Source of the DNA: Planctomycetia bacterium
Lineage (GTDB): Bacteria > Planctomycetota > Phycisphaerae > UBA1845 > UTPLA1
Direction of reading: 5' to 3'
Assembly: GCA_015075745.1 (NCBI GenBank)
Contig: JABTTW010000002.1
Span: forward strand, 634,453-698,452
Length of the DNA stretch: 64,000 nucleotides
A program made the translations under genes and the position numbers. Position 1 is the first letter of the stretch; the number at the start of each line of letters is the position of its first letter. Below are positions 26,516-42,642 of the stretch, piece after piece. The notes under the pieces are model-generated. The model was not told the DNA's origin. It made no database searches and saw only the letters and a program-made list of their open reading frames with translations.

Positions 26516-27649
26516 TTAATCGGCGATGGTCCCGAGAAACTCCTTTAGTCGATCGAGAAAGCCCTTACTCTCCGGCATAACGCGGATGTCTTCGGTCTTG
26601 GCAAACTCGCGGAGCAGCTCTTCCTGCTTCTTGCTCAGCCGCTGAGGGATCTCGACGAGGACGCGAATAATCTGGTCCCCAACTCGCCGTGAGCGCATGT
26701 CCGGCAGGCCGATTTTTGAGAGCCGCAGCATCTCGCCATGCTGCGTACCGGCGGGGATGGAGACCTCCACCTTGCCGGTGAGCGTGGGGACTTCGATCTT
26801 CGTACCCAGCGCAGCCTGGGTGAAGCTGAGTGGAACGTCACACAAGAGGTCATGCCCATGCCGCTGCAGGAACGGATGGTCCTGCACCCGAATGTAGCAA
26901 TGAAGGTCGCCGCGCGACCCGCCCTGCTCGCCCGGCTCTCCCTCGCCTCGAAGACGTATCGCCTGGCCGTCGTGGATGCCCGCCGGCACCTTGACGGTGA
27001 CGATTCGGTGCTTGGCAACGCGGCCGGACCCTTTGCAATCCGAGCATGCCTTGGTGAAGGTTGAGCCTTTGCCGCGGCAGTCCGGGCAAGCCGTCACCAC
27101 ACGGGAGGAAAAGAGCCCCATCCCGCTGGTTCGCTCCACCTGCCCATATCCGCCGCAGGTCGAGCACGTGTTAACTTCGGTGCCCGGCTCAGCGCCTTTT
27201 CCGCCGCAGGTGTCGCAATAGTCCCGGCGGGTGAATTCGATCTGCTTCTCTGTCTCGCGGGCGACATCGGACAGGGTGATGAACAACTCGGTCTGAAGGT
27301 CCACGCCGCGCGAGGCCCGCCCCGCACCGCCGCCGCCGAAGAAATCTCCGAAGATGTCTCCGAAGACGCTGAAGATGTCATCGGCGCGCATGTGCGAGAA
27401 GTCGTGCATCGCCGCGCCGCCCAGGCCGGCATGACCGTAGCGATCGTATCGCCCGCGCTTATCCGGATCGGAGAGGACTTCGTAGGCCTCGGCGGCCTCT
27501 TTGAACTTTCCTTCATTCTCCGCGTCGCCGCCGCGATCGGGATGGTAATTCATCGCGGCCTGGCGATAAGCGCGCTTGACCTCGTCGGGCGTCGCGTTCT
27601 TCGAGACGCCGAGCACTTCGTAGTAGTCTCTTTTTGAAGCCACCGGCAT
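26516..27649 (-). CDS. dnaJ: Chaperone protein DnaJ
   Basis: The protein has 377 residues, the typical length. The J domain ([23 protein letters not shown] in MNYHPDRGG) is followed by a Gly/Phe-rich segment ([19 protein letters not shown]). Four CxxCxGxG zinc repeats are seen: [32 protein letters not shown]. The C-terminal substrate domain has [19 protein letters not shown]. DnaJ delivers clients to DnaK and stimulates its ATPase. It lies 114 bp after groEL, with an inverted repeat in that gap, and upstream of grpE. Confidence 0.96.
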   Translation of the reverse strand: MPVASKRDYYEVLGVSKNATPDEVKRAYRQAAMNYHPDRGGDAENEGKFKEAAEAYEVLSDPDKRGRYDRYGHAGLGGAAMHDFSHMRADDIFSVFGDIFGDFFGGGGAGRASRGVDLQTELFITLSDVARETEKQIEFTRRDYCDTCGGKGAEPGTEVNTCSTCGGYGQVERTSGMGLFSSRVVTACPDCRGKGSTFTKACSDCKGSGRVAKHRIVTVKVPAGIHDGQAIRLRGEGEPGEQGGSRGDLHCYIRVQDHPFLQRHGHDLLCDVPLSFTQAALGTKIEVPTLTGKVEVSIPAGTQHGEMLRLSKIGLPDMRSRRVGDQIIRVLVEIPQRLSKKQEELLREFAKTEDIRVMPESKGFLDRLKEFLGTIAD

Positions 27650-27702
27650 TTTTGCTCAATAGACTCAGCGTGAAGTGACGCCGAGTTCCCGCCTAAACGA
27701 GG

Positions 27703-27734
27703 TTCGGGACGGAGCCCGTTAGCCCCGTCCCGAA
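27703..27734 (-). promoter_or_regulatory. Inverted repeat between groEL and dnaJ
   Basis: TTCGGGACGG (27703-27712) pairs perfectly with CCGTCCCGAA (27725-27734) across a 12-base loop. There is no T-run on either side in the direction of the genes. It could be an attenuator or an mRNA-processing hairpin that sets the level of dnaJ-grpE relative to groEL. Confidence 0.55.
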
Positions 27735-27763
27735 TCCATTAACGCTTGGGCTCACTAAAGGTT

Positions 27764-29383
27764 CTATCGGACAGAACCGGGGATTTCGTTCTCCTGGTCT
27801 TTGTCCTTCAACTCGGTGATCATGACATTGGTCATCAAAAGCACGCCGGCGACGCTCGCGGCGTTCTGCAAGGCACACCGAACGACCTTGGCCGGATCGA
27901 TGACACCCTGCTTGATCATGTCGCAGAACTCGCCGCGCCTGGCGTCGTAACCGTAGCTGCCCTTGTTTTCGAGAATCTCCGCGACGATGACCGCGCCGTC
28001 CTTGCCGCTGTTGTCAGCGATCTGCCGCGTCGGCCCCTCCAGAGCGCGTGTCACGAGCAACATGCCCGTTCGCTCGTCGCCTTCAGCATGCTTGGCGGCG
28101 CTCTTGATCGGCTCGATGCAGCGAAGCAGCGCTACGCCGCCGCCGGGAACAACGCCCTCTTCCATGGCGGCCTTCGTGGCGTGGAAGGCATCGTCGACGA
28201 GGTCCTTGCGTTCCTTGACCTCGGTCTCGGTTGCACCGCCGACGCGAATCACCGCGACGCCGCCGGTCAGCTTGGCAAGGCGCTCCTGGAGCTTCTCGCG
28301 ATCGTAGTCGCTGGTGGTCTTCTCGATCTGGGCGCGAATCTGATCGGCTCGGGCCTTGACATCGCTCTGCTTTCCGGCGCCCTCGATGATCGTCGTCGTG
28401 TCTTTGTCGATGATAATCTTCTCGGCACGACCGAGCTGATTGAGTTCCAGGGACTCGAGCTTGAGGCCGCGATCCTCGCTGATGAACTCGCCGCCGGTCA
28501 CGACGGCCAGATCGCCCAGCATCGCCTTGCGGCGATCGCCGAAGCCCGGGGCCTTGACGGCACAGCACTTGAGGATGCCGCGGAGTCGATTGACCACGAG
28601 CGCCGCGAGGGCCTCGCCCTCGAGGTCTTCGGTGATGACGAGCAGCGGCTTGCCGGCCGTGACGATTTTCTCAAGTAGCGGGACGAAATCCCGCAGCGAA
28701 CTGATTTTCTTTTCGCAGATAAGAATGTAGGCGTCCTCAAGGACACATTCCATTTCCGCGGCATTGGTGATGAAGTACGGCGAGATGTAGCCCTTGTCGA
28801 ACTGCATCCCCTCGACGACGCGCTTCTCGGTTTCGAGGCTCTTGCCTTCCTCGATGGTGATGACGCCTTCCTTGCCGACCTGTTCCATGGCGTCGGCGAG
28901 CATCTTGCCGATGGCCTCATCGCCGTTGGCGCTGACCGTGCCCACCTTGGTGATGTCGTCTGAACCCTTGACCTTGATGGACATCTTGGCGATCTGATCG
29001 ACGGCGATTTCAACGGCCTTGTCGATGCCCCGTTTGAGGAGCATGGGGTTCGCCCCGGAGGCCACGTTCCTGAGGCCTTCCTTGAAAATGGCTTCGGCCA
29101 AAACGACGGCGGTGGTCGTACCATCACCGGCGACGTCGCTCGTCTTACTGGCGACTTCGTTGACCATCTTGGCGCCCATGTTCTCGAACGGTTGCGGAAG
29201 CTCGATCTCCTTGGAGACGCTTACGCCGTCCTTGGTCACGCGCGGCGAGCCCCAGGATTTCTGCAGGAGCACGTTTCGACCTGTCGGCCCCAGGGTCACC
29301 TTGACCGCCGCGGCCAGCTTCGAAAGCCCCGATACGACGCTTTCGGCGGCGCGCTGATCAAATAGCATTTGCTTGACAGCCAT
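27764..29383 (-). CDS. groEL: Chaperonin GroEL, paralogue without Gly-Met tail
   Basis: The protein has 539 residues. The conserved chaperonin segments are present: [22 protein letters not shown] site [14 protein letters not shown], and [11 protein letters not shown]. The C-terminus is [16 protein letters not shown], so the usual Gly-Gly-Met repeat that fills the cavity is missing. It lies 75 bp after groES on the same strand. A tail-less copy next to a complete one suggests that the two rings differ in client range, as known for other multi-GroEL bacteria. dnaJ follows. Confidence 0.95.
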   Translation of the reverse strand: MAVKQMLFDQRAAESVVSGLSKLAAAVKVTLGPTGRNVLLQKSWGSPRVTKDGVSVSKEIELPQPFENMGAKMVNEVASKTSDVAGDGTTTAVVLAEAIFKEGLRNVASGANPMLLKRGIDKAVEIAVDQIAKMSIKVKGSDDITKVGTVSANGDEAIGKMLADAMEQVGKEGVITIEEGKSLETEKRVVEGMQFDKGYISPYFITNAAEMECVLEDAYILICEKKISSLRDFVPLLEKIVTAGKPLLVITEDLEGEALAALVVNRLRGILKCCAVKAPGFGDRRKAMLGDLAVVTGGEFISEDRGLKLESLELNQLGRAEKIIIDKDTTTIIEGAGKQSDVKARADQIRAQIEKTTSDYDREKLQERLAKLTGGVAVIRVGGATETEVKERKDLVDDAFHATKAAMEEGVVPGGGVALLRCIEPIKSAAKHAEGDERTGMLLVTRALEGPTRQIADNSGKDGAVIVAEILENKGSYGYDARRGEFCDMIKQGVIDPAKVVRCALQNAASVAGVLLMTNVMITELKDKDQENEIPGSVR

Positions 29384-29458
29384 ATTTTTTCCTCGATCTG
29401 TTGTCTTGGGAGCGCACGACCGAAGCGGCAGGCGACTCCTCTGTCGACTCCGCTTCGC

Positions 29459-29758
29459 TTACTTCTCGACTACCGCCAGCACGTCGCTCTCGCGGAGGAC
29501 GGTGTACTTCTTGCCGGTCACTTCCACTTCGGTGCCGGAATACTTGCCGTAGATCACTTCGTCGCCGACCCGGACGCAGATCGGCGCCCGATTGCCGCTG
29601 TCCAGCATTTTGCCGGGGCCGGTCGCCATGACCTTGCCGCGCGTCGGCTTCTCCTTGACATTGTCGGGCAGAAGAATGCCGCCCGCTGTTCGCTCCTCCG
29701 CGACGTTCTGCTCGACGACGATCCGATCATCCAACGGATTCAAATTCAAGCGTGCCAT
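29459..29758 (-). CDS. groES: Co-chaperonin GroES
   Basis: The protein has 99 residues from ATG 29758, which gives the normal family start (MARLNLNPLDDRIVVEQ) and has GGAG upstream; an open frame reaches 29821 but adds an unrelated leader. The mobile loop (VAEERTAGGILLPDNVKEKP) and the C-terminal ESDVLAVVE are seen. GroES caps the GroEL ring. The gene lies between two groEL genes, with 76 bp to the upstream one and 75 bp to the downstream one. Confidence 0.95.
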   Translation of the reverse strand: MARLNLNPLDDRIVVEQNVAEERTAGGILLPDNVKEKPTRGKVMATGPGKMLDSGNRAPICVRVGDEVIYGKYSGTEVEVTGKKYTVLRESDVLAVVEK

Positions 29759-29834
29759 GACTTGGTCTACTCCATATGTTTGCTTATTCAAGAATGCGTT
29801 GCACTCGTCGTTTTCTGACACTCAACGGCAGACG

Positions 29835-31553
29835 TTACATCATTCCGCCCATGCCACCCATGCCGCCCATTCCTCCCATGCCCATGCCACCCATGCCGCC
29901 CATGCCACCCATCTCGTCTTCCATGCCGTGATCGTGGCCGCCGGCGCCCGCGTCGTCCTTCGACTTGGGCTTCTCCGTGATGCAGCAGTTGGTTGAGAGC
30001 AGAATCCTCGCCACGCTTCCGGCGTTTTGCAGAGCGGTGCGAACGACCTTGGTCGGGTCGATCACGCCGTCCTTCACCAGGTCGGTGTATTCTTCGGTCA
30101 GGGCGTTGAACCCGAAATTGCCGGTCTTGGCTTCGACCTTGTGAAGAACCACGCCCGGTTCCAGTCCGGCGTTCTTCGCGATTGCCATTAACGGCGCGGT
30201 GACGGCCTTTCGGACGACGTTAACGCCGAATTGCTCGCCTTCGCTCTTGAGTTTGAGCTTGTCCAAAGCGGATCGGGCACGAACGAGTGCCACGCCGCCG
30301 CCGGGGACAATGCCCTCTTCAATGGCCGCGCGGGTCGCGTGCAGGGCGTCTTCGTAGCGTGACTTCTTCTCCTTCAACTCTGACTCAGTGGCCGCGCCGA
30401 CATGAATCTGGGCAACACCGCCCGCGAGCTTCGCCAGACGCTCCTGGAGTTTCTCGCGATCGTAGTCGCTGGTCGTGCCTTCGATTTCCTTGCGAATCAG
30501 GCTGATGCGGCCCTGAATGTCCTTCGAGGAACCCGCCCCTTCGATGACCGTGGTGTTGTCGGCATCAATGTGGAGCTTCTTGGCCTGGCCGAGATCGGTG
30601 ATGGCGACGTTTTCGAGCTCAACGCCGAGATCCTTGAAGATGGCCTTCGCGCCGGTGAGAACGGCGATGTCCTCGAGCATGGCCTTGCGACGATCTCCGT
30701 AGCCCGGCGCCTTGACGGCGGCGACCTGGAGAATGCCGCGCAGCTTGTTCACGACGAGCGTGGCGAGCGCCTCGCTCTCGACATCCTCGGCGATGATGAG
30801 AAGCGGCCGCTTGGTCTTGGCGACCTTTTCAAGGAGCGGGACCAATTTGGTTACGTTGCTGATCTTTTCCTCGAAGACGAGTACGAATGCCTTGTCCAGC
30901 ACGCACTCCATCTCATCTGGATTCGTCACGAAATGCGGCGAGAGATAGCCGCGGTCGAACTGCATGCCTTCGACCACTTCGACGGTCGTTTCAAGGCTCT
31001 TGCCCTCTTCGATGGTGATAACGCCGTCCTTGCCGACTCGCTTGAAGCAGTCGGCGAGCATTTCACCGACTTCGCGATCGTTGTTCGCGGAGATGGAAGC
31101 GACGCGAATGATGTCCTCGACGTTCTTCTCGTCGGCCTTGACCGGGCGGGAGAGTTCCTTCAACTCCTCCGTGATCTTCGTGATTGCCTTCTCGATGCCC
31201 CGGCAGACCGCCATCGCGTCATTGCCGGCCGCCACGCAGCGGAGCCCTTCCTTGAAGATGGCCTCGGCGAGAACCGTGGCCGTCGTCGTGCCATCGCCCG
31301 CGGCATCGGAGGTCTTCGTCGAAGCCTCCTTCACCAGCTGCGCCCCGAGATTCTCATACTTGTCGGTAAGCTCGATCTCCTCGGCGACCGAGACGCCGTC
31401 CTTGGTCACCGTCGGTGCGCCCCAGCCCTTGTCGAGGATCGCCGTGCGACCGCGCGGGCCCAGGGTGGATTTCACCGCCGCGGCCAACTTCTCCACGCCC
31501 GCCAAAAGTGCTGTCCGGGCATCTTCATTAAACGTCAGTTGCTTTGCACCCAT
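29835..31553 (-). CDS. groEL: Chaperonin GroEL, paralogue with Gly-Met tail
   Basis: The protein has 572 residues. Family motifs are [33 protein letters not shown] and [11 protein letters not shown]. The C-terminus holds a long Gly-Gly-Met repeat ([16 protein letters not shown]) after an Asp/Gly/His-rich linker. It is the first gene of the chaperone block, preceded by a strong ribosome site (AGGAGG at 31563-31568) and a long leader with a perfect palindrome. No HrcA-type CIRCE element is seen. It folds proteins with GroES. Confidence 0.95.
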   Translation of the reverse strand: MGAKQLTFNEDARTALLAGVEKLAAAVKSTLGPRGRTAILDKGWGAPTVTKDGVSVAEEIELTDKYENLGAQLVKEASTKTSDAAGDGTTTATVLAEAIFKEGLRCVAAGNDAMAVCRGIEKAITKITEELKELSRPVKADEKNVEDIIRVASISANNDREVGEMLADCFKRVGKDGVITIEEGKSLETTVEVVEGMQFDRGYLSPHFVTNPDEMECVLDKAFVLVFEEKISNVTKLVPLLEKVAKTKRPLLIIAEDVESEALATLVVNKLRGILQVAAVKAPGYGDRRKAMLEDIAVLTGAKAIFKDLGVELENVAITDLGQAKKLHIDADNTTVIEGAGSSKDIQGRISLIRKEIEGTTSDYDREKLQERLAKLAGGVAQIHVGAATESELKEKKSRYEDALHATRAAIEEGIVPGGGVALVRARSALDKLKLKSEGEQFGVNVVRKAVTAPLMAIAKNAGLEPGVVLHKVEAKTGNFGFNALTEEYTDLVKDGVIDPTKVVRTALQNAGSVARILLSTNCCITEKPKSKDDAGAGGHDHGMEDEMGGMGGMGGMGMGGMGGMGGMGGMM

Positions 31554-31614
31554 CGATGTACGCCTCCTGTGGCAGTGCGAATCAGTCGGGTTTTACGAAA
31601 TCTCTCAGTACGCA

Positions 31615-31628
31615 CCCGGCGCGCCGGG
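31615..31628. promoter_or_regulatory. Perfect palindrome in groEL leader
   Basis: CCCGGCGCGCCGGG is a 14-base perfect palindrome, about 60 bp upstream of the first groEL start codon. It may be an operator for a heat-shock regulator other than HrcA, or simply a GC-rich chance palindrome. Confidence 0.3.
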
Positions 31629-31833
31629 CGAAACGTCTCTTTTAAGGGTTAGAGCAATGCCTGTGCCGCAGAGGGAGATCGTCTTGGAATACTTTAAGAT
31701 ACGCTGCGACAGGCAGTTATGACGAGGATTGGCTAAGTCACAGGCCGGCCGTACCTGCCACTCCGGCAGCCGACTTCGACCCATCCTGCCGAAGTGTCAC
31801 TGATACAAGAAAGGGCCCGGAAAACCGGGGCAT

Positions 31834-31869
31834 GAAAAAAGCCCATGGAGCGGAATCCATGGGCTCTTT
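31834..31869 (-). terminator. Intrinsic terminator after rpsG
   Basis: AGCCCATGGA (31840-31849) pairs perfectly with TCCATGGGCT (31856-31865). Read on the minus strand it is followed by TTTTTT, giving a classical rho-independent terminator for the rpoBC-rpsLG transcript. On the + side it is followed by CTTTT, so it may also work in reverse. Confidence 0.9.
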
Positions 31870-31896
31870 TGACTGTTTGAATCCGTCGCCCGAAAG

Positions 31897-32373
31897 CTAC
31901 CAGGCAAAGTGGGCGAAGGCCTTGTTGGCGTCGGCCATGCGGTGGACGTTGTCCCGGGCCGTCATGGCGGCACCCTGTCGGTTGTAGGCATCCATCAGCT
32001 CGGAGGCCAATCGCATGTGCATCGGCCTGCCCTTCTTGGCGCGGGAGGCGTCGAGAATCCAGCGGATGGCCAGCGACTGACTTCGCCGGGAATTGACGGC
32101 CATGGGCACCTGATAGTTGCTGCCGCCGACGCGCTTGCTGCGAATCTGAATGTTGGGGCGAACGTTGTCCACTGCACGCTCGAACACCTCGATCGGCGGT
32201 ACGTCGGGAATCTTCTTCGCGATCAATTCGAGCGCGTCGTAGAAAATGTGCTGGGCGACGGTCTTCTTACCGTTCCACATCATGCAGTTGATGAACTTGG
32301 CCGCCATCCGGCTGCCGTGCCTGGGGTCGGGCCGAAGCTGTTCGGCCGACTTGGTCCACTTCTTAAACGCCAT
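31897..32373 (-). CDS. rpsG: 30S ribosomal protein S7
   Basis: The protein has 158 residues, typical for the family. Signature segments are [12 protein letters not shown] near the start, [40 protein letters not shown] and RWILDASR. S7 is the primary binder of the 3' major domain of 16S rRNA. It follows rpsL on the same strand after about 130 bp and is closed by a strong terminator. The translation elongation factor genes that often follow in the str operon are not present here. Confidence 0.96.
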   Translation of the reverse strand: MAFKKWTKSAEQLRPDPRHGSRMAAKFINCMMWNGKKTVAQHIFYDALELIAKKIPDVPPIEVFERAVDNVRPNIQIRSKRVGGSNYQVPMAVNSRRSQSLAIRWILDASRAKKGRPMHMRLASELMDAYNRQGAAMTARDNVHRMADANKAFAHFAW

Positions 32374-32502
32374 CTGATGATCCTCTCATGTTCTGGGGCA
32401 TCGGCCAGATGACCGATACGATCGAGGGTGCATTTATGGCACCACTCCCCATACTCGACCGGACACATTGCCGGCCGACGAGACAAGAAAAAATAAAGGC
32501 GA

Positions 32503-32898
32503 CTATGCCTTCTTACGCTTCGTACCGTACTTGCTGCGGCTCTTGCCGCGACGGACGCCGAACTTGTCCTGATCTTCGACGCTGGCGCAGTCCAATACAC
32601 CGCGAACGATGTGGTATCGAATGCCCGGCAGATCGCGCACACGACCGCCGCGGATGAGCACAATTGAGTGCTCCTGCAAATTGTGACCGATGCCCGGAAT
32701 ATAGGCCGTGACTTCGCGACCGTTGGACAATCGAACGCGGGCGACCTTTCGTAGAGCGGAGTTCGGCTTCTTCGGCGTCATCGTCTTGACGATGAGACAG
32801 ACTCCGCGTTTCTGCGGACAGACATCCAAGTCCTTTGACTTTGATTTCCGCAATTCGTTCCGCCGCGGTTTCGAGCAAAGCTGATTAATCGTTGGCAT
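32503..32898 (-). CDS. rpsL: 30S ribosomal protein S12
   Basis: The protein has 131 residues. The conserved core reads [20 protein letters not shown] and [20 protein letters not shown], with the streptomycin-related Lys residues in KKPNS. S12 sits at the decoding site. The C-terminus is basic ([15 protein letters not shown]). The gene is about 90 bp after rpoC and 130 bp before rpsG on the same strand. The presence of rpsLG after rpoC is common in bacteria. Confidence 0.97.
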   Translation of the reverse strand: MPTINQLCSKPRRNELRKSKSKDLDVCPQKRGVCLIVKTMTPKKPNSALRKVARVRLSNGREVTAYIPGIGHNLQEHSIVLIRGGRVRDLPGIRYHIVRGVLDCASVEDQDKFGVRRGKSRSKYGTKRKKA

Positions 32899-32988
32899 TC
32901 AAACCTCAAATATCCTGTTACCGACCGACCCCGCGGGGCCGGGCAAAGAATCCCAGATTGTAAAAGGCGGTGACCAGCAGCGTCAACC

Positions 32989-37443
<4,455 letters not shown>

Positions 37444-37579
37444 GAGTGTCTCTATCCTCGCTGATGTATCCGGCTTGCATCTCGCAGGCCGGTCGATACT
37501 TCGAAAACCGTTTACACCGTTCGCCGTATCGCGAACGGGAAAATACCAAGTCTGTGCCGCCGCGCTTTTCGCCGACGGA

Positions 37580-38086
37580 CTATGCCGTGGCCCCCTGCCC
37601 AGCCAGAACGCCCGGCCGCCGAGCCGCCTGAAGCGATCGGATGTCGAGCGACATCGGCACGACACCGGCCGCTCGCTTGAAGCCGAGCTCTTCGCAGAAA
37701 TCCACCTCGGTGCCGTAAGCGGCAGCGTCGACGCGCTCGCAGCCCATTTCGGAAAGGGCCGCAAGCACCATTTCAGCCATCCGCTTGGCAATGCCGTACT
37801 GGTCGTGTTCGATGCGACCGTCGATGTGCGTGACGGCGCCCGGCCCCTGCCGAGCGGGATCAAGCTTGCACTCGGTCAGGTAGCCTCGAACACCGTCCGC
37901 CACGCCTCGGGCGATGCCGACGATACGCGAGTCAGGATCGCGGGCCACCACGAAGCACGCCGAGTTGTCGATCATCCTGGACAGCTTGTCGACGGCCTGC
38001 GGCATGACGCATCCCTGAGCGTCATAGAAGGCCTTCAACTCGGCGAGGTCCATTTTCGAAACCACTTCGCACGTGATGTTGTCCAT
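37580..38086 (-). CDS. GNAT-like N-acetyltransferase between rpoB and rpoC
   Basis: This 168-residue protein is built like a GNAT domain: a first helical part ([17 protein letters not shown]), then the central strands ([20 protein letters not shown]) and a C-terminal part with [20 protein letters not shown], where GFK is a usual GNAT feature. The acetyl-CoA P-loop is weak, so the assignment is moderate. The spacing is 89 bp from rpoB and 136 bp to rpoC, on the same strand, so it is likely co-transcribed. Such an insertion between rpoB and rpoC is unusual. The substrate is unknown. Confidence 0.65.
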   Translation of the reverse strand: MDNITCEVVSKMDLAELKAFYDAQGCVMPQAVDKLSRMIDNSACFVVARDPDSRIVGIARGVADGVRGYLTECKLDPARQGPGAVTHIDGRIEHDQYGIAKRMAEMVLAALSEMGCERVDAAAYGTEVDFCEELGFKRAAGVVPMSLDIRSLQAARRPGVLAGQGATA

Positions 38087-38175
38087 AAAACACCTCGACT
38101 TTCACCGCGACACGACTAACTGCACGCCGCATTGCGCCCTCGGATCGGCGCACCTGCCGGCCGCGCAATGACGCA

Positions 38176-41100
38176 CTAAATCAATTTGCCCTTCTCGAGC
38201 TGGATGTTCATACCCAGCCCGCGGATTTCATTGCAAAGCACGTCGAACGAAACAGGCGTTCCGGCTTCAAGCGTGTTTTCGCCCTTGACCATCGCCTCGT
38301 AAATCTTCGTGCGACCCTCGACGTCGTCGCTCTTGACGGTCAGGAGTTCCTGAAGGATGTAGGCTGCGCCGTAAGCCTCGAGACCCCAGACTTCCATCTC
38401 TCCAAATCGCTGACCGCCGGTACGGGCCTTGCCGCCCAGAGGCTGCTGCGTGATGAGGGAGTAGGGACCTGTCGCGCGGGCGTGAATCTTGTCGTCGACA
38501 AGGTGGTGCAGCTTCATCATGTAGATGTAGCCGACCGTCACGGGCTGATCGAAGACCTCGCCCGTTCGGCCGTCCGCCAGGCGCACCTTTCCGCCGTAGG
38601 GCATCTTTGCCAGAAGCAAGTTGTCCCTGGCGGCGTTTTGAATCGCCGTTTGATCCTTCTGGAGTACTTCGACCCGCGCATTCGCCTCGGCGACGGCCTT
38701 GTGCAATTCCTCTTCCTTGCAGCCGTCGAAGACCGGCGTCACTGCCTGGAACCCGAGAATCTTCGCGGCCCATGCGAGGTGGGTTTCGAGAATCTGGCCG
38801 ACGTTCATACGAGAAGGCACGCCGAGCGGATTCAACATGATGTCGACCGGCGTACCGTCCTCAAGGAACGGCATGTCTTCGACCGGGAGAATCTTGGCGA
38901 TGACGCCCTTGTTACCGTGTCGCCCGGCCATCTTGTCGCCGACGGAGAGGCGGCGCTTGGTGGCGATGTAGACCTTCACCATCTCAAGAACGCCGGAAGG
39001 CAGCTCATCGCCGCGCTTGATCTGGGCGATCTTGCGCTCGCGCTCCTCGATCTGCTCGGCGATGACCGGCCAGAAGCGATCGTAGATCGCCTGGCACTCA
39101 TCACGCTTCGAAGCGGGTTTGATCCACTTCAAATCGAACGACCAGTTACCCGGCTCGCCGATTTGTTCCATGACGACGTCGGGGATCTCGCTTCGTCCGA
39201 CCAGTTGCTTGGTATTGGGGTCGACGATCGGCGTCTCGGTGATCGCCTCCATCTCCTCGATCATTTTGCCGAAGATGGCGATCGTTCGAGTGTTGGAGGA
39301 AGTCTTGAAATCTTTGATGCGCTTCTGAAGCTGCTTCTTCTGGTCGTCGGTCATCTGAGTGCGGCGACTGAATCGCTTCGTATCAATGACGATTCCGTAG
39401 ATGCCGGCGGGCACTTCGAGCGAGTCGTTTTTCACGTCTTCGCCGGCGCGGCCGAAGATCGCATGAAGCAGCTTTTCCTCCGGCGAGAGTTCGCTCTTGC
39501 TCTTCGGCGAGACCTTGCCAACGAGAATGTCGCCGGGCTTGACCTCGGTGCCGACGCTGATGACGCCGGCCTCGTCAAGATTCCGCAGGGCCCGTTCGGA
39601 GACGTTGGGAATATCCCGCGTGAACTCCTCGCGACCGAGCTTGGTCTCGCGGATCTCAATGTCGTGCTCCTCGATGTGGATGCTGGTGAAGGTGTCATTG
39701 TGGAGCAGGCGCTCGGAAATGAGGATGGCGTCCTCAAAGTTGTAACCGTCGTAGGTCATGAATGCGACGAGCACATTGCGACCCAGGGCGAGCTCGCCCT
39801 CCTTGCAGGCCGGGCCGTCCGCGATGTTCTGGCCGGCCTTGACCTTATCACCGAGCTTGACGAGCGGCGTCTGATTGAGGCAGGTTCGCTCGTTCAGGCC
39901 TTGGAACTTTCGAAGGATGTACTCATCCGTATTATCAAGAACGATGCGCGAAGCATCGACGAAACTGACCTTTCCATCTCGCTCAGCGCGGACGACCATG
40001 CCGCTGTTGCCGGCGACGATCTTTTCCATGCCCGTCGCAACGACCGGCGGCTCGGTGAGCAGGAGCGGCACGGCCTGCCGCTGCATGTTGGAACCCATCA
40101 ATGCGCGGTTGGCGTCGTCGTGCTCGAGGAACGGAATCAAGGAGGCGGAGACACCGACGGTCTGCTTCGGAGAGATGTCGATGTACTCAATGTCCTTGTT
40201 CTCAACCATCGCCAGATCGCCGCGGATGCGCGCCATGATGTGAACGCCGGTCACCTTGCTCGTCTTAGGGTCGACGGCCTCAGGCGGCGCGAGAACTGTC
40301 TTCATCTCTTCATCCGCGCGAAGGAACTCGTAGCCGCCGTTGACGGAGCCGCCCTTGTCCACCTTGCGATAAGGCGTGATGAGGAAGCCGTACTCGTCGA
40401 CGGTTGAGTAAATGCTGAGCGACGCAATCAGACCGATGTTCGTGCCTTCCGGCGTTTCGATCGGGCAGATGCGTCCATAGTGGCTGATGTGCACGTCGCG
40501 CACTTCAAAGCCGGCACGCTTGCGGTTCAGACCGCCGGGACCGAGGGCCGACAAACGGCGCTCGTGCGTGAGCTGGCTGAGCGGATTGGTCTGATCGACG
40601 ACCTGTGACAATTCACCGCGGCCGAAGAAGAACTCAATCGCGCCGGAAATCGCCTTGGAGTTGATCAGTTCGGCGATTTTTCCGAGCTGATCGGGATCGC
40701 GCATGCTCATGCGCTCCTGGACGGTCCGTCGCAGTTTCAAAAAGCCCTTGCGAATCTCATCGCAGGCCAGTTCGTCGATCGTCCTCAACCGGCGATTACC
40801 CAGGTGATCAATGTCGTCTTCCTGGACGATGACCCGCGTGGATCGCCAGCCGTACTCATGAACATTTCCGACTGAAAGTAGATCGGCCTGGCCGTGCTTG
40901 GTCAGAATGCCGGAGGTATTCTCGAAGGTGTCAAAGGCGACATGCTTGCAGCCTGCGCCGAAGAGCTCCTTCCACTCGGCCTCAATCGTGGCATCGGCTG
41001 CTTCCGACTTTTTCTTGGATTCGGCCTCGCTAAAGGTGTAAAGGGCGCCGGGATGCAGATAGTAATTCAGGAAGTCGATCTGAGCCAAATCGGGATGCGT

Positions 41101-42642
41101 CAGCTTCTCGTGAGACTGGTAGGCATCAATGCCCTCCAGCAGGCGCGAAGCGCGCGTGCGAATCGTCGCCACGATGAAATCGCGAGAAAGCTTGTTGACT
41201 TCGGAATCGCGGTCGGTCTTGGTTCGTCCCAGGACACCCCGCATTTTCTCCATGTCCAGCGAAGCCACCGGGATCCATTCAGTCGGGGCATCTGAAAGGC
41301 TTCGAAGCTGTCGGGCCATTTCGGTGACGACGTCGGACGGCTGGAGCTTCTTTCGTCCGTCGCGGATGGAATCCAACTGGCCGAGGACCACGCCCTCCTT
41401 GGGATCCTTTACATGTTGACCCTTGCTCTGATACCCATTGAGCTGCTCGCCAAGCTCGCGCGTCCATCGCAGCAGGCACAGCTCAAACGGCAGACGCTGC
41501 GGAACCGAGAAGCCGACGCGCTCCTGACTTCGCAGGTCAAGCAGGTAGCGCAGGCAGGCAATGAAATCGGCCGCAGTCAGCGTATTGAGCGATGTCGGCA
41601 GTGCGAGGCCGAATTTCCGGTTGATGCGGAAACGGCCGACGCGACCGAGCCGGTATCGGTTCTGATCGTAGAACTTTTCGTGGAAGAGCTTGACCGCCTT
41701 GTCGAGCTGTGCCGGATTCCCCGGCCGCAGGCTCTTGTAAATTCGCATGAGGGCGTCCTCGTGCGAATGGCAGTTGTCTTCGGTGAGCGTATTCAGGATG
41801 AGGGGGTCGCCGACCTTTTCGACAACCTCCAATTGCTTGAGGCTGCCGCCCTGGATCTTTCCAAGGGCGTCACCGATCTGACAGCCGGCTCGAACCAGCG
41901 GCTCCGTCACGTCGGCCATGTCATCCGGCCAGACGTCCGAGACGACGAACATGTCGGCCTTCAGGCTGCCCGTCCGCACCGTCTTGGTTTGGTAGAAGAG
42001 CTTGATGATGGCCTCGTCGGTCCCGTACTTGGAATCCATCGCACGCAGGAAACAGGTTGCCGGAATCTTGCTCGACTGGTCAATTCGAACCGCCATCACG
42101 TCCTTGCGGGTGATGTTGATTTCGATCCAGCTGCCGCGCTCGGGAATGATGCGGCAGGCATGCAGCGGGCGATCGGCCTCAAGCGTCTCCTTGATAAAGT
42201 CGACGCCAGGCGAGCGGTGCAACTGGGAGACGATGACGCGCTCGGCGCCGTTAATGATGAATTCGCCGCCGCCGATCATGATCGGGATGTCGCCGAGGTA
42301 AATGCGATCCTCGAACATCTCGTCCTTGTCGCGGCGATGCAGCTTGACATGGACGCGCAGCGGCATGCCGTAGGTCAGCCGAAGCTGGCGGCACTCGTCC
42401 GGCGTGTAGCGCGGCTTGCCCAGAGAATAGTCCAAATACTCGAGGTGGATGTTCTCGTCGTAGCTCGTAATCGGGAATACCTCGCGCAGCAGACCCTCGA
42501 GGCCTGTTGGCGTGCGCTGCTCCGGCGGAATCTCCGCCTGAAGAAATCTCTTGTACGAGTCCACCTGAATCGCGATCAGGTTGGGAATCGGCATCGCGTC
42601 GCCGACTTTCCCGAAATTACGAATCGTGTTCGTGACGATCAT
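38176..42642 (-). CDS. rpoB: DNA-directed RNA polymerase subunit beta
   Basis: The protein has 1488 residues. Conserved segments include [20 protein letters not shown], the rifampicin-pocket region [16 protein letters not shown] with Gln, Asp, His and Ser at the usual resistance positions intact, [17 protein letters not shown], and [16 protein letters not shown] near the C-terminus. It begins [20 protein letters not shown]. The ribosomal L10 and L7/L12 genes that usually precede rpoB are not next to it; instead there is a 733-bp intergenic region shared with divergent atpC. Confidence 0.97.
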   Translation of the reverse strand: MIVTNTIRNFGKVGDAMPIPNLIAIQVDSYKRFLQAEIPPEQRTPTGLEGLLREVFPITSYDENIHLEYLDYSLGKPRYTPDECRQLRLTYGMPLRVHVKLHRRDKDEMFEDRIYLGDIPIMIGGGEFIINGAERVIVSQLHRSPGVDFIKETLEADRPLHACRIIPERGSWIEINITRKDVMAVRIDQSSKIPATCFLRAMDSKYGTDEAIIKLFYQTKTVRTGSLKADMFVVSDVWPDDMADVTEPLVRAGCQIGDALGKIQGGSLKQLEVVEKVGDPLILNTLTEDNCHSHEDALMRIYKSLRPGNPAQLDKAVKLFHEKFYDQNRYRLGRVGRFRINRKFGLALPTSLNTLTAADFIACLRYLLDLRSQERVGFSVPQRLPFELCLLRWTRELGEQLNGYQSKGQHVKDPKEGVVLGQLDSIRDGRKKLQPSDVVTEMARQLRSLSDAPTEWIPVASLDMEKMRGVLGRTKTDRDSEVNKLSRDFIVATIRTRASRLLEGIDAYQSHEKLTHPDLAQIDFLNYYLHPGALYTFSEAESKKKSEAADATIEAEWKELFGAGCKHVAFDTFENTSGILTKHGQADLLSVGNVHEYGWRSTRVIVQEDDIDHLGNRRLRTIDELACDEIRKGFLKLRRTVQERMSMRDPDQLGKIAELINSKAISGAIEFFFGRGELSQVVDQTNPLSQLTHERRLSALGPGGLNRKRAGFEVRDVHISHYGRICPIETPEGTNIGLIASLSIYSTVDEYGFLITPYRKVDKGGSVNGGYEFLRADEEMKTVLAPPEAVDPKTSKVTGVHIMARIRGDLAMVENKDIEYIDISPKQTVGVSASLIPFLEHDDANRALMGSNMQRQAVPLLLTEPPVVATGMEKIVAGNSGMVVRAERDGKVSFVDASRIVLDNTDEYILRKFQGLNERTCLNQTPLVKLGDKVKAGQNIADGPACKEGELALGRNVLVAFMTYDGYNFEDAILISERLLHNDTFTSIHIEEHDIEIRETKLGREEFTRDIPNVSERALRNLDEAGVISVGTEVKPGDILVGKVSPKSKSELSPEEKLLHAIFGRAGEDVKNDSLEVPAGIYGIVIDTKRFSRRTQMTDDQKKQLQKRIKDFKTSSNTRTIAIFGKMIEEMEAITETPIVDPNTKQLVGRSEIPDVVMEQIGEPGNWSFDLKWIKPASKRDECQAIYDRFWPVIAEQIEERERKIAQIKRGDELPSGVLEMVKVYIATKRRLSVGDKMAGRHGNKGVIAKILPVEDMPFLEDGTPVDIMLNPLGVPSRMNVGQILETHLAWAAKILGFQAVTPVFDGCKEEELHKAVAEANARVEVLQKDQTAIQNAARDNLLLAKMPYGGKVRLADGRTGEVFDQPVTVGYIYMMKLHHLVDDKIHARATGPYSLITQQPLGGKARTGGQRFGEMEVWGLEAYGAAYILQELLTVKSDDVEGRTKIYEAMVKGENTLEAGTPVSFDVLCNEIRGLGMNIQLEKGKLI

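Larger units (their letters stand above)
31554..31896. other. Intergenic region between rpsG and the chaperone block
   Basis: I see no gene here. It holds the rpsG-side terminator (31834-31869), a second small hairpin CCCGG/CCGGG at 31816-31829, the groEL leader with a palindrome at 31615-31628, and the groEL ribosome site at 31563-31568. The groEL promoter must be in this stretch. I find no clear heat-shock promoter and no CIRCE repeat. Confidence 0.7.

Noticed and set aside
31554..31740. CIRCE element before groEL
   Set aside because: No TTAGCACTC/GAGTGCTAA-like inverted repeat is present in the leader; only an unrelated GC-rich palindrome.
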